A DNA stretch of 28,473 nt from an uncultured Bacteroidales bacterium (GCA_902799875.1 CADCCH010000024.1:21044-49516), one strand, 5' to 3'; positions 1-8,776 are shown, counted from the first letter of the stretch. A program made the numbers and translations. The notes: generated by a model not told the origin, from the letters alone.

Positions 1-233
1 ATAAGGAACATCTGGTGCTCTTTGCCAAGGATCAGGAAAAACAGAACAACCACCGCGATTACTATATTTTCGGACATCGCCATATCGAATTGGATCTGCA
101 ACTGGAAGGCGGTTCACGCGTCATCATTCTCGGTGATACCTTCCAGCAGTGGACTTATGCCAAACTCGACCACCACGGTCGTTTAACCATGCATACGTAT
201 GAACCAAAGAGCGGAACAACTGAAAGCGTTTGA
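1..233 (+). CDS. lpxH: UDP-2,3-diacylglucosamine diphosphatase-like phosphoesterase, C-terminal part
   Basis: This is the 3' end of a gene that begins before the window; the reading frame starts at base 3 and stops with TGA at 231-233. About 76 residues remain. The visible segment has a FGHRH motif, the late metal-binding His motif of calcineurin-like phosphoesterases, followed by a beta-rich stretch with LGDTF. In Bacteroidetes this C-terminal pattern belongs to LpxH-type enzymes, which cleave UDP-2,3-diacylglucosamine to lipid X during lipid A synthesis at the inner membrane. The catalytic N-terminal motifs are outside the window, so another metallophosphoesterase of the same fold is possible. 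Its last 35 bases overlap the start of mazG, which suggests the two are co-transcribed and translationally linked. Confidence 0.7.
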   Translation, partial: KEHLVLFAKDQEKQNNHRDYYIFGHRHIELDLQLEGGSRVIILGDTFQQWTYAKLDHHGRLTMHTYEPKSGTTESV

Positions 234-969
234 GCGTTTGTTGGATATCATGGACGACTTGCGCGAGAAATGTCCGTGGGACCGAAAACAAACATTTGAC
301 AGTCTGCGCCAGAACACAATTGAGGAGACGTATGAGTTAGCGACTGCCATCTCGCGGCACGACATGAACGAGATCAGCAAGGAGCTCGGAGACGTGCTGC
401 TGCATGTGGTTTTCTATGCCAAAATGGGAAGTGAAACCGGTGACTTTGATATCGCGGACGTATGTAACCGGATAAGCGACAAGCTTATCTTCCGTCACCC
501 GCATGTATATGGTGAGGCGGCAGCTGCAAACGCCGAAGAGGTTTCCAAACTCTGGGAACAGGTGAAACTCAAAGAAAAAGGTGGCAATAAGACCGTATTA
601 GGTGGTATTCCTGACAGTCTGCCTTCAATTGTCAAAGCATATCGCATCCAAGACAAAGTAGCGAATGTAGGCTTCGATTGGGAGAAGCGCGAAGATGTGT
701 GGGCAAAGGTAAAGGAGGAGATTGCGGAGTTTGAAGCCGACCCTTCAGAAGCCGAATTGGGAGACATTCTCTTTGCACTCATCAATGCCGCACGGCTCTA
801 TAAACTCAAACCGGACAATGCCCTTGAGCAAACGAACCTCAAGTTCATTCGCCGGTTCAACTACGTAGAGCAGCGCGCCAAAGAACAAGGCAAAGATCTC
901 AAAGATATGAGTCTGGATGAAATGGAAGCGCTCTGGCAGGAAGCCAAAGCGCTCGAACGTGCGGCATAA
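199..969 (+). CDS. mazG: nucleoside triphosphate pyrophosphohydrolase MazG
   Basis: MazG hydrolyses (d)NTPs to the monophosphate and pyrophosphate and acts in the cytosol as a house-cleaning enzyme. The 256-residue length is that of the two-domain E. coli type. The N-terminal domain shows CPWD (residues 25-28), the metal-binding pair EETYE (42-46) and ELGD (62-65). The C-terminal domain repeats the pattern with KEEIAEFE and AELGDILF. The ATG at 199 is chosen because the family begins a few residues before the RLLxIMxxLR segment; it overlaps the upstream gene by 35 bp. The last codons (Arg-Ala-Ala-stop) lie inside the acceptor stem of a tRNA-Leu gene on the other strand. No terminator is visible after the stop, so transcripts may run on antisense to the tRNA and into the M16 peptidase gene. 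Confidence 0.95.
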   Translation: MNQRAEQLKAFERLLDIMDDLREKCPWDRKQTFDSLRQNTIEETYELATAISRHDMNEISKELGDVLLHVVFYAKMGSETGDFDIADVCNRISDKLIFRHPHVYGEAAAANAEEVSKLWEQVKLKEKGGNKTVLGGIPDSLPSIVKAYRIQDKVANVGFDWEKREDVWAKVKEEIAEFEADPSEAELGDILFALINAARLYKLKPDNALEQTNLKFIRRFNYVEQRAKEQGKDLKDMSLDEMEALWQEAKALERAA

Positions 970-1041
970 AAGACTCGAACTTTCACTCCTCTCGGAACCA
1001 GATCCTAAGTCTGGCGCGTCTACCAATTCCGCCAATGCCGC
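960..1041 (-). tRNA. tRNA-Leu (anticodon UAG, reads CUN codons)
   Basis: On the minus strand the sequence folds as a class II tRNA of 82 nt. The acceptor stem GCGGCAT (1041-1035) pairs perfectly with ATGCCGC (967-961), with discriminator A at 960. The D arm has GCG/CGC, the anticodon stem is CCAGA/TCTGG around loop CTTAGGA (anticodon TAG), the long variable arm has a TCC/GGA stem, and the T arm is GAAAG, TTCGAGT, CTTTT. The long variable arm and UAG anticodon identify leucine. CCA is not encoded, so it must be added by CCA transferase. The 3' end overlaps the mazG stop codon. Its promoter lies at 1104-1135, overlapping the start of the peptidase gene on the other strand. Confidence 0.95.
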
Positions 1042-1050
1042 GGAAATCGA

Positions 1051-1099
1051 GAATCTCGCAGAGATTCAGAATTCCCTCCGTTGTCGCGGAGAGGAATTC
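1051..1099 (-). other. two adjacent hairpins in the tRNA-Leu precursor leader
   Basis: GAATCTC (1051-1057) and GAGATTC (1061-1067) form a perfect 7-bp stem with a 3-base loop. Directly beside it, 1069-1080 and 1087-1099 form a 12-bp stem with one bulge and a 6-base loop. Both lie between the tRNA-Leu 5' end and its predicted promoter, so they would be in the 5' leader of the precursor tRNA. They could instead act on the plus strand as structure upstream of the M16 gene. Folding is seen in the sequence; function is unknown. Confidence 0.6.
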
Positions 1100-1103
1100 G
1101 GCT

Positions 1104-1135
1104 GCAAAATTACTGCTTTTTTTTGGAATATGCAA
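1104..1135 (-). promoter_or_regulatory. promoter of tRNA-Leu
   Basis: On the minus strand TTG (1135-1133) is followed after exactly 20 nt by TAATTTTGC (1112-1104), matching the Bacteroidetes -33/-7 consensus. The spacer contains CATATTCC and then eight A, nearly the same as the spacers of the SusC, M6 and rplU promoters. The site overlaps the ATG (1130-1132) of the M16 gene on the plus strand. Confidence 0.75.
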
Positions 1136-2413
1136 GAGAATTCGCAAACTTTTTACCATATTTTGCCAAATGGCGTCAAAATTGTCCATCGTTGGACACC
1201 CTCGCCTGTTGCGTATGTGGGTGTAATGGTCGGTGCCGGTACGCGAGATGAGTTGCCCGAAGAAAACGGAATGGCGCACTATATCGAGCATTGCCTCTTC
1301 AAGGGAACCAACCACCACTCCGCGCGCCAGATCATCCATGCCATCGAAGGCATCGGCGGTGAGATTAACGCTTACACCACCAAAGAGGAGACCACTTTCT
1401 ATGCCGCTATTTTAGCCGAACACGTGCAGCTAACTCTTCATCTCATCGCAGAGATGATTTTGGAACCGGCATTCAAAAAAGAGGAAACCGACAAAGAACG
1501 CATGGTAATCATGGACGAGATAGAGAGCTATAACGACAGCCCGTCCGAACTCATCTACGATGATTTCGAGAGCCTCGTTTTTGCCGGATCCAGCCTCGCG
1601 CTCCCTATCTTGGGCACAAAAAAGACCCTCAAACACCTCTCTTCCAAACCCGATTACGCCAAAAACTGGCTCCACGCACACTACACCCCCGACCGGATGG
1701 TCGTTTTCTGTCAGGGCAACGTCAAACCCGATAAAATCTTCCGCCTCGCCGAACGAGAATTCGGAGCCCTCCCACGAACCACCCGCTCCCTTAGCGAACC
1801 GACAGTCAACCGACAGTCAACCGACGGTCAACCGACAGTCAACGCTAAGGTCACTATACCCTCAGTACGGGAAGCGACCTACAAACGGCATACCCATCAA
1901 ATCCATGCAATGTTGGGCGGAAGGGCTTACGAATTGGGCCACGAGAAGCAATTGGCGATGTTCTTGCTCAATAATATTCTGGGTGGTGGTAGTCTCAATA
2001 GCCGTCTGAATTTGAGTTTGCGTGAAGCAAAAGGTCTCGTTTATACCGTTGAATCGACCTATACACCACTGAGCGACACCGGATATTGGTGTGTGTATTG
2101 GGCATGCGACCCGGAAGACTACGGGTATAGTCTAGGATTAGTACGGCAAGAGTTGCTGAAACTACGCACAACACCTCTGACCGAGAGCGGATTGAAGCAT
2201 GCGCTCCAGCAGTTACGCGGTCAGTTAGCTATCTCGGCACAGAATCAGGAGAACTCCGCTTTAGCCATGGCCAAGTCGATGTTGTATCACGGTTATGCAC
2301 CGGAGTGGCAGGATACGTTTGCCAAAATTGCACAAACGTCATCCCAAACGCTTCAAGACGTAGCAAATGAACTATTTTGTGACCAAAATAGTTACATTTT
2401 GACATATAATTGA
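1130..2413 (+). CDS. M16 family zinc metallopeptidase
   Basis: This 427-residue protein belongs to the pitrilysin/processing-peptidase family. It has the inverted zinc motif HYIEH (residues 50-54), with the downstream zinc-ligand glutamate at E130 or E132 in the segment MDEIESY, about 76 residues on as the family requires. The second half carries the inactive-domain signature LNSRLNLSLREAKGLVY with the Arg/Tyr pair that helps bind substrate. No signal peptide is seen, so it is probably cytosolic or periplasm-associated by other means. The ATG at 1130 is preferred; the longer open frame upstream runs through the tRNA region and its predicted residues do not look like peptidase. The linker between the two halves contains an 11-bp tandem repeat (1800-1843) that encodes a Thr/Gln/Asn-rich insert. 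A terminator follows directly. Confidence 0.9.
   Translation: MQENSQTFYHILPNGVKIVHRWTPSPVAYVGVMVGAGTRDELPEENGMAHYIEHCLFKGTNHHSARQIIHAIEGIGGEINAYTTKEETTFYAAILAEHVQLTLHLIAEMILEPAFKKEETDKERMVIMDEIESYNDSPSELIYDDFESLVFAGSSLALPILGTKKTLKHLSSKPDYAKNWLHAHYTPDRMVVFCQGNVKPDKIFRLAEREFGALPRTTRSLSEPTVNRQSTDGQPTVNAKVTIPSVREATYKRHTHQIHAMLGGRAYELGHEKQLAMFLLNNILGGGSLNSRLNLSLREAKGLVYTVESTYTPLSDTGYWCVYWACDPEDYGYSLGLVRQELLKLRTTPLTESGLKHALQQLRGQLAISAQNQENSALAMAKSMLYHGYAPEWQDTFAKIAQTSSQTLQDVANELFCDQNSYILTYN
1800..1843 (+). repeat. 11-bp tandem repeat, four units, inside the M16 gene
   Basis: Four consecutive copies of CGACAGTCAAC; the third has one change (G for A at unit position 5). It lies in the linker between the two peptidase domains (about residues 224-238). 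Because 11 is not a multiple of 3, each unit is read in a different phase, and gain or loss of one unit would break the frame. Confidence 0.9.
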
Positions 2414-2440
2414 TGCAAAAAGTGTTTTTTTTGCATTTTT
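2413..2440 (+). terminator. rho-independent terminator after the M16 gene
   Basis: ATGCAAAAA (2413-2421) pairs with TTTTTGCAT (2428-2436) as a 9-bp stem followed by a T run. The stem starts at the last base of the stop codon. It is AT-rich, so its strength is uncertain. Confidence 0.55.
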
Positions 2441-2451
2441 CTCCCTAAAAA

Positions 2452-2483
2452 TTTGGTCATATCAAAAAAAAGTCGTACCTTTG
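2452..2483 (+). promoter_or_regulatory. promoter of the susC-susD operon
   Basis: TTTG (2452-2455), a 20-nt spacer containing ATATC and eight A, then TACCTTTG (2476-2483). This is a full match to the Bacteroidetes -33/-7 promoter. It leaves a leader of about 55 nt before the ATG at 2545. Confidence 0.8.
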
Positions 2484-2544
2484 CGCGATTTTTCGTATTT
2501 ACGCGTACGCATAATCATTATTAATAAATATATAATAACAAACA

Positions 2545-5500
2545 ATGAAGAAGATTTTTACACTTTTGTTTCTGGCCGTTTGGAGCATCTGTCTCTTTGC
2601 GGAGAAGCAAGTAAGCGGTGTGGTAGTGGACGCCAAGGGAGAGCCGGTGATCGGTGCAAGTATCCAGGCGAAGGGGACCACACAAGGTACGATCTCGGAT
2701 TACGACGGTAAGTTCGAGATGGAGGTACCGGAATCTGTGAAGACTCTGGTAGTTAGTTTCGTCGGCATGGCGACTCAGGAAGTAGCGGCCGGCAAGAACT
2801 TGAAGATCACGATGATGGAAAACAGCGAGGTCATTCAAGAAGTGGTTGTAACCGGTTTCGGTAACGTCAGCAAGGGTTCGTACACCGGTTCAGCGCAAGC
2901 AGTAAAAGCCGAAGACATTGAGAAGAAAAGTCCCTCTGAGTTATCGAAGGCTTTGGCCGGTGAGGTAGCCGGTGTACAAGTCATCAACGGTAGCGGTCAG
3001 CCGGGTACAAACGCAACGATCCGCATCCGCGGTGTCGGCTCGCTGAACGGTAGTTCTGCTCCGCTCTATGTTGTCGATGGTGTGACCTACGACGGCGACA
3101 TCTCGTCTATCGACCCGGGTGATATCGCCAGCACGACCATTCTGAAGGACGCAACCGCTACTTCGCTGTACGGTGCGCGCGGTGCCAACGGTGTAATCGT
3201 GATCACCACCAAGAAAGGTACGTCCGGTGACGAAGGCCATATCGATGTGGATGTCAAATACGGAGCGAACATGCGTCTGTTGCCGTTATACGATGTTATC
3301 ACGAGCCCGGAAGAGTATGTTGCTTTGTCTTGGCAAGCTATTTATAACGCCAACCGTTATGCAGCCGCTACACAGCTCGACCCGCAAACAGCTGCCGAGA
3401 ATGCAGACAATATCCTCTTTAGTGGAAAAGGTATCCCTGTAGGTTATAACTTGTGGCAAGCAAAAGGTAAAAACTTAATGAAATACGATTTTACCTTCGA
3501 CGAGAACGGCAACCTCACAGGAGTTGAAAATATAGCTTTCAACATGGACATTCCCCGTAGAGTAGGCTATGAGAACTTGGAGTCTTGGAAAGATGCCATT
3601 TTCCGTGTCGGTCAGAAAGTGGATGCCAACGTGAAGATTCACGGTGGATCGGAGAAGATCAAATACTTTACTTCTTTCGGTTACCTCATGGACGAGGGTT
3701 ACTATCAGTCTTCGGACTACAACCGTTTCACCATGCGTTCGAACATCGACTTTGAGCCCAAGAAGTGGTTGAAAGGTAATGTCAATCTGGCCTATACGTA
3801 TTCGGTAATGAACAGCCCGGACCAGAACGGTGATGGCGCGATGAACAACGGTTTCTATTATGTTAACGCCATTCCGCCGATCTATCCGGTTTACATGCGC
3901 GATGAGAACGGTAACATTCCTACCGATCCGCGTACCGGTCTGCCGATGTACGACTTCGGTAACGATTTAGGCCGTTCCTTCGGTATGGGTATCAACCCTG
4001 CCGGTGCATTGAAACTGGATAAGGAGAACAAGGTGCAACACGAGGTGGATGCCAAAACTTCGTTGGAGTTCAAACTCTATAAAGGTTTGAAATTTGTCAT
4101 CAATGCCGGCATGCACTATTACAACAACCTCTATACGGATGTCACCAACAAGTATTACGGTGATGCAGAAGGTATCGGTCGTATCAACCAGCAGTCTTAT
4201 AACTTGTTTACCGTTTCGGCACAAGAGATATTGGAGTACAACGGTACGTTCGGCGACCACACTATGCGTATCATGGCAGGTCACGAGAACTACTTGTATC
4301 AGGCGAGATACCTAACAGGATCCAAATCCTATTTGGCTAGTGGTAACAGTTTGGACCTCAGCGACGGTGTAAAAATGGACGGCGTTGCCGGTAACACCAC
4401 GCGTTACGCAATGGATGCTTATTTCGCTAACGGTACGTACACCTACAAAGAGCGTTATACCATCTCAGCCAACTATCGTGCAGACGGTAGCTCGCGTTAC
4501 GCCAAGGGACACCGCTGGGGTCACTTCGGTTCCGTAGGTGCAGCATGGACCTTCACCAACGAAGACTTCATCGCCAATTCGGGTGCTAAAGATTGGCTCA
4601 AAGACGGTAAACTGCGTTTGAGCTGGGGCGTGCTGGGTAACCAGATTAACTCGCTCTATTCCTATACCGACACCTATTATATTGAAAACCTGAACGACCA
4701 GATTGTATATCTGGAAGCCAGCAAAGGTAACCCGGCTATCACTTGGGAGCGTTCTAACCAGATCGACTTAGGTCTGGAGCTAAGTCTGAACAAATATCTG
4801 GACTTTGAATTTGACTTCTACCACAAGTTGACTGACAACATGATCTTCCCGCGTGCGGTGGCTCCGTCCATCGGTTACAGTTCGATTCCTACGAACGATG
4901 CCAAGATGGTGAACCAGGGTATTGAGTTCGGTTTCAAGGTACATGCCGTAGATCTGCGTAACGTAAAATTAGACTTTATGCTGAACGGTGCGCACTATAA
5001 GAACTATATGACCCAGATGCCTGTGGATTATGTGGACAAGAATGGCAAAGAACATCGTATGTTGATGAACGGCGCGATGGCTGAAGGTCACTCGCTGTAC
5101 GAACATTATACAATTAAATACATGGGCGTTGATCCGGAGAACGGTCAGTCGCTGTTCCAGGCATACTACGATAACCGTATCGATGGCGGTTTCATGGCTG
5201 ACAAGGGGGATGGTTCGTACAACTACATTTCTTCCTTGCACCAGTGGATCCTTGAGCAGAAAGACAAAGGTGTAGATAATCCGGAGCAGTACCTGAGTGA
5301 CACCATCGTTCCCGATGCATCAGTAGCAGCTAGCCAATATGTAGGCAAGTCCTATCTGCCAACTCTCTCGGGTGGCCTGGGGGTTGACTTGGAAGTATAT
5401 GGTGTTACGCTTTCCGTTACTTGTTCTTATCAACTCGGCGGCTATGGCTACGACAACACATATATCTCGTTAATGGCCAACGACCAGGTAGGTAGCCACA

Positions 5501-5856
5501 ACTGGCACGTGGATGCGCGTAATGCTTGGACGGAGAACAACAAGAATACGGATATTCCCCGTTTCTCCAACGGTGCAGGTAAGTATGATACCCATGCCAC
5601 AGCAGGTTCAACCCGTTTCTTGACGAGTAACTCGTTCTTCAGCTTAAATAACGTTCAGCTGGGTTATAGTTTCCCCAAGAAACTGATAGAGAAAATCAAA
5701 CTGCAGAAGTTGAATCTCTACGTGAATGCCAGCAACTTGGCGATTGCATCTGCACGTAAGGGTTACAATCCGATGACTTCGTTTATTGGTTCGTCCGACA
5801 CGCACGCTTATTCGCCTCTGTCCACAATCACCGGTGGTGTTAAGTTCACATTCTAA
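2545..5856 (+). CDS. SusC/RagA-family TonB-dependent outer membrane transporter
   Basis: This 1103-residue protein imports a bound nutrient (glycan or peptide) across the outer membrane, using TonB energy, together with the SusD-like lipoprotein encoded next. In order it shows a Sec signal peptide (about 1-19), a carboxypeptidase-regulatory-like domain (about 22-95, with VVDAKGEPVIGASI and SDYDGKFEM), the linker VVVTGFG, a plug domain with RIRGVGSL and LYVVDGV near 150-180, the ILKDATATSLYGARGANG segment typical of SusC, and a long beta barrel ending in a terminal Phe (KFTF), the usual signal for barrel assembly. There is no sigma/anti-sigma pair next to it. The substrate cannot be read from the sequence; no glycoside hydrolase lies nearby, and a secreted peptidase follows, so a peptide substrate is possible but only inferred. 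Confidence 0.95.
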   Translation: MKKIFTLLFLAVWSICLFAEKQVSGVVVDAKGEPVIGASIQAKGTTQGTISDYDGKFEMEVPESVKTLVVSFVGMATQEVAAGKNLKITMMENSEVIQEVVVTGFGNVSKGSYTGSAQAVKAEDIEKKSPSELSKALAGEVAGVQVINGSGQPGTNATIRIRGVGSLNGSSAPLYVVDGVTYDGDISSIDPGDIASTTILKDATATSLYGARGANGVIVITTKKGTSGDEGHIDVDVKYGANMRLLPLYDVITSPEEYVALSWQAIYNANRYAAATQLDPQTAAENADNILFSGKGIPVGYNLWQAKGKNLMKYDFTFDENGNLTGVENIAFNMDIPRRVGYENLESWKDAIFRVGQKVDANVKIHGGSEKIKYFTSFGYLMDEGYYQSSDYNRFTMRSNIDFEPKKWLKGNVNLAYTYSVMNSPDQNGDGAMNNGFYYVNAIPPIYPVYMRDENGNIPTDPRTGLPMYDFGNDLGRSFGMGINPAGALKLDKENKVQHEVDAKTSLEFKLYKGLKFVINAGMHYYNNLYTDVTNKYYGDAEGIGRINQQSYNLFTVSAQEILEYNGTFGDHTMRIMAGHENYLYQARYLTGSKSYLASGNSLDLSDGVKMDGVAGNTTRYAMDAYFANGTYTYKERYTISANYRADGSSRYAKGHRWGHFGSVGAAWTFTNEDFIANSGAKDWLKDGKLRLSWGVLGNQINSLYSYTDTYYIENLNDQIVYLEASKGNPAITWERSNQIDLGLELSLNKYLDFEFDFYHKLTDNMIFPRAVAPSIGYSSIPTNDAKMVNQGIEFGFKVHAVDLRNVKLDFMLNGAHYKNYMTQMPVDYVDKNGKEHRMLMNGAMAEGHSLYEHYTIKYMGVDPENGQSLFQAYYDNRIDGGFMADKGDGSYNYISSLHQWILEQKDKGVDNPEQYLSDTIVPDASVAASQYVGKSYLPTLSGGLGVDLEVYGVTLSVTCSYQLGGYGYDNTYISLMANDQVGSHNWHVDARNAWTENNKNTDIPRFSNGAGKYDTHATAGSTRFLTSNSFFSLNNVQLGYSFPKKLIEKIKLQKLNLYVNASNLAIASARKGYNPMTSFIGSSDTHAYSPLSTITGGVKFTF

Positions 5857-5883
5857 ACCAAAACTATAGAAAGGAAAACGATT

Positions 5884-7455
5884 ATGAAAAAAATACAATA
5901 TCTTTTGGTATTAGCACTTGTGGGCTTGTTCGCAGCAAGTTGCTCGGAAGGTTATTTGACGCAGGAGCCAGGAGGTAGTACGATTACCAAAGAGCAATAT
6001 CTGCGCATGGACAACATCGTTGAAGGAACGGTAAAGGGAATGTACACCATGCTCTATCCGTACGGCGGAGAGCACGATGTATTCGGTCAGCGTTCCATCG
6101 ATATGTATGGTGATCTTTTGTGCGGAGATATGGCATTAAAGACCCGTAACTACGGTTGGTTCTCAACGGACGAGTTGATGGAGACGTACGGACGCCGCGG
6201 ATATTATTGGGCATACTATTATGACTTTATTCGCTCGGCCAATATCGGTATTTTGTCGTTGAGTAAGACCAAACTTCCGACGCTCACTTTTGATGAAGCC
6301 AAGGCTACTGACGAAGAATTGTTGCGAGGAAACTACTATGCACAGTTGCTGACTATGCGTGGTTGGGCATACGCTGGTTTAAGCCGCACGTTCATGGAAG
6401 TAGGCGCAGTAGGAAGCGAGTTGGCAGTACCTATTTATACCGAGGAAGATGCAGCTATTGACACCCTGTTGGGACGTCCGCGTGCTACTTCGGCTGATGT
6501 CTATCTGCGTATCGAAGAGGATCTGCAAACCGCCATTCAGTTCTTTGACGCATACAAGAAAGTTCCTCGCGCAAGCAAGATTGAGGCGAACATCGATATG
6601 GCTCGTATTATTCTGGCCTATTCCTACTTGAATAAAGGCGAGTATGCAAACGCATTCAAATATGCTACGCAGGCTATCGATAGCGGCAAACCTCACCTGC
6701 TGCCTAAGGCAGAAGTGCTGACAACCGGTTTCAACAATGTGGAAAACCAGAACTGGATCTGGGGCCAGGACGTAACGGTAGAAACGACTACCGCTTTGGC
6801 ATCTTTCTTTGGTCAATGCGACATCTACTCATACAGCTATGCGTCTGCAGGTGATGTAAAGGCGATAGACGAGAACCTCTACAAAGAAATCAAAGACTGG
6901 GATATTCGTAAAAACTGGTGGAACAACTACGGTTCGTCCTCCAAGAAGAATGCCTCTAACTACGAGTACGCTCCGGACGGCAAGTTCTACTCCGCTAAGA
7001 GCAAAACGCTGCAAGGCGACCGCGACTGGTTGAGTGACAATATCTTTATGCGTTGGGAGTTAGCCTATCTGATTGCAGCCGAAGCAGCTGCACGGGACAA
7101 CAACCTGACCGATGCAGTAAAATATCTGACAGAAATTACAAAATTGCGCGTATTGGATGGTAAAGACACCGAATACACAGCATGGGAAAGCACTCTGACG
7201 GATTTGACAACAGTATTGGCTGCCATCAAGCACAATTGGCGCGTGGAAATGTGGGGTGAGGGTTATGGCTTGCAAACCTTCCGCCGTTACGGTGAAAGCG
7301 TCAAACTCGGTAACAACCACTTGCGCAGCGAGAAGAACATTACTCCGACCACCATTCGTATATTTACCTTCGAGTTGCCGACCAGCGAGTTGGAATACAA
7401 CCCGTACATCCGCGAAGCTGCAACCGGAGAAACGCAAATTATGCGCCAACAATAA
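5884..7455 (+). CDS. SusD/RagB-family nutrient-binding outer membrane lipoprotein
   Basis: This 523-residue surface lipoprotein is the lid and binding partner of the SusC-type transporter 27 bp upstream. The N terminus is a lipoprotein signal (FAASC, Cys at about residue 20). It then has the GYLTQEP start typical of the family, helical TPR-like repeats (for example RGWAYAGLSRTF and ARIILAYSYLNKGEYANAFKYA), and the C-terminal SusD motif MRWELAYLIAAEAAA followed by WRVEMWGEGYGLQTFRR. Length is within the normal 450-650 range. The close spacing and shared promoter at 2452 indicate an operon with susC. The C terminus has EYNPYI rather than a classic NPxYN ending but is otherwise regular. Confidence 0.94.
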   Translation: MKKIQYLLVLALVGLFAASCSEGYLTQEPGGSTITKEQYLRMDNIVEGTVKGMYTMLYPYGGEHDVFGQRSIDMYGDLLCGDMALKTRNYGWFSTDELMETYGRRGYYWAYYYDFIRSANIGILSLSKTKLPTLTFDEAKATDEELLRGNYYAQLLTMRGWAYAGLSRTFMEVGAVGSELAVPIYTEEDAAIDTLLGRPRATSADVYLRIEEDLQTAIQFFDAYKKVPRASKIEANIDMARIILAYSYLNKGEYANAFKYATQAIDSGKPHLLPKAEVLTTGFNNVENQNWIWGQDVTVETTTALASFFGQCDIYSYSYASAGDVKAIDENLYKEIKDWDIRKNWWNNYGSSSKKNASNYEYAPDGKFYSAKSKTLQGDRDWLSDNIFMRWELAYLIAAEAAARDNNLTDAVKYLTEITKLRVLDGKDTEYTAWESTLTDLTTVLAAIKHNWRVEMWGEGYGLQTFRRYGESVKLGNNHLRSEKNITPTTIRIFTFELPTSELEYNPYIREAATGETQIMRQQ

Positions 7456-7504
7456 GAAGACGTATTAGTCAATAAATAAACAGTTTATTTAAACTTTAAA
7501 AAAA

Positions 7505-8650
7505 ATGAAGATTATGAAAAAGTATGCATTTTTGGCAATTAGTGCCATAGCAATCATTGCTTTATCAAGTTGCAAGAAAGAGCAACAAAATGAGCCGTCC
7601 GGAGATGGAGGTGGCAGCGAAGTAGCTATTATTGTCACCCCGAAAACGATGGAACTCGCAGTAGGTGACGAGAAAAAACTCAACATCCAGATTACACCTT
7701 CTGGTACTAAACTTAAGTTGGTTTACACTTCTTCCAACTCTAACGTTGCATCTGTATCTGAAGCCGGCATCGTAACCGGTTTGTCTTCCGGTGAAGCAAA
7801 CATTATTGTTTCCGCAGAAGGAGCAAAGGCTGACACTTGTAAGGTAGTCGTAAAAGATTGGAGAGATATTCTCACATGGTCTGGTTTCACAATTTGGAAT
7901 CTGGATAAGTCCACTATCTTAAGTAATGATACAGCTATTTTCACATTAAAATCAGGTCAACAAGTACATTGCGTCCTTATTCCTGGTGAGTTCCATGCTT
8001 GGGATAACGGTATTACCTTCACCGAAACAGCAGAAGGCGGTACGGTATCCGGTGCAGGTCACGTTATCATCGCAGAGGCCCCAATTTATTTGATTACTGA
8101 CGACATTAATGGCAAAGGCCCTAACTACTACTACTTAGGTGGTTCGTTGTCGTTCATCGATGATCCGAACTATAGTATGAACGATACGGCCTATGCATAC
8201 TGCGCAGGCATCAATAAAATTGTTGGTACGGCAGAGCAACATCATACTTGGTTAACTGACACCACTGGTACTGCAGAACCGGCAATCACCAATGCATTAG
8301 AAACGATGGTTGCATACATTGATTATGATGCACAAGACGCAGCTCACATTGTCGGCATGATAGGCAAGAGCATCTTTGACGGTGATGAGTTTGAAGCTTT
8401 ATACAAAACCAATATTTCTTGGTTTGAGTACGGAGACTACGGCTACTCGGGCTTAGCTCCTGATCTGGAGAAAAGAGATTGGGCAGAACCCTATGCTTGG
8501 GACGAGATCATCGAAAAGTACTACGAGTTCCTTGGCTCTGACGAGGAGGAAGAGGTACGTGAGCTTAAAGTTGCTCCGAAGCACATTCAAGGTGACGTCA
8601 AGATTAGCAAGAGCTCTATGCTGACCAATCGTTTCTACGAGAAGAAGTAA
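7505..8650 (+). CDS. Ig-like (Big_2) domain surface lipoprotein of unknown function
   Basis: 381 residues. The N terminus is a lipoprotein signal with LSSC (Cys at about residue 23), followed by a charged and Gly-rich linker. Residues about 41-115 form a bacterial Ig-like group 2 domain, with VTPKTMELAVGDEKKL, SNSNVASVSEAGIVTGLSSGEANI and a closing VVVKD. The rest (about 116-381) is an acidic, aromatic-rich region that I do not recognise. It lies 49 bp after susD with no clear promoter or terminator between, so it is probably part of the same operon and may be an accessory binding protein exposed on the surface. The start may be the ATG at 7505 or the one at 7514; either gives a good signal peptide. 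A strong terminator follows. Confidence 0.8.
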   Translation: MKIMKKYAFLAISAIAIIALSSCKKEQQNEPSGDGGGSEVAIIVTPKTMELAVGDEKKLNIQITPSGTKLKLVYTSSNSNVASVSEAGIVTGLSSGEANIIVSAEGAKADTCKVVVKDWRDILTWSGFTIWNLDKSTILSNDTAIFTLKSGQQVHCVLIPGEFHAWDNGITFTETAEGGTVSGAGHVIIAEAPIYLITDDINGKGPNYYYLGGSLSFIDDPNYSMNDTAYAYCAGINKIVGTAEQHHTWLTDTTGTAEPAITNALETMVAYIDYDAQDAAHIVGMIGKSIFDGDEFEALYKTNISWFEYGDYGYSGLAPDLEKRDWAEPYAWDEIIEKYYEFLGSDEEEEVRELKVAPKHIQGDVKISKSSMLTNRFYEKK

Positions 8651-8674
8651 TCAGTAGCATCAACAATTTGAGAA

Positions 8675-8709
8675 TCAGGCCTCTTTTGTAAGAAGGCCTG
8701 ATTTTTTTT
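8675..8709 (+). terminator. rho-independent terminator of the susCD operon
   Basis: TCAGGCCT (8675-8682) pairs perfectly with AGGCCTGA (8694-8701) around an 11-base loop and is followed by a run of eight T. Confidence 0.9.
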
Positions 8710-8717
8710 CTTCAAAA

Positions 8718-8749
8718 TTTGCATATTCAAAAAAAAAGTAGTAACTTTG
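8718..8749 (+). promoter_or_regulatory. promoter of the M6 peptidase gene
   Basis: TTTG (8718-8721), a 20-nt spacer containing CATATTC and nine A, then TAACTTTG (8742-8749). It lies just after the terminator of the preceding operon and leaves a leader of about 20 nt before the ATG at 8777. Confidence 0.8.
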
Positions 8750-8776
8750 CGGCCTAAATTGGTAAATTATACGCTT

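Noticed and set aside
745..1035. Minus-strand open frame starting MAELVDAPDLGSGSE
   Set aside because: This peptide pattern is a well-known false translation of a tRNA gene; the real feature is the tRNA-Leu at 960-1041.
917..1129. N-terminal extension of the M16 peptidase frame
   Set aside because: It is translated from the mazG end, the antisense tRNA and its leader, and has no peptidase-like sequence; the ATG at 1130 fits the family.
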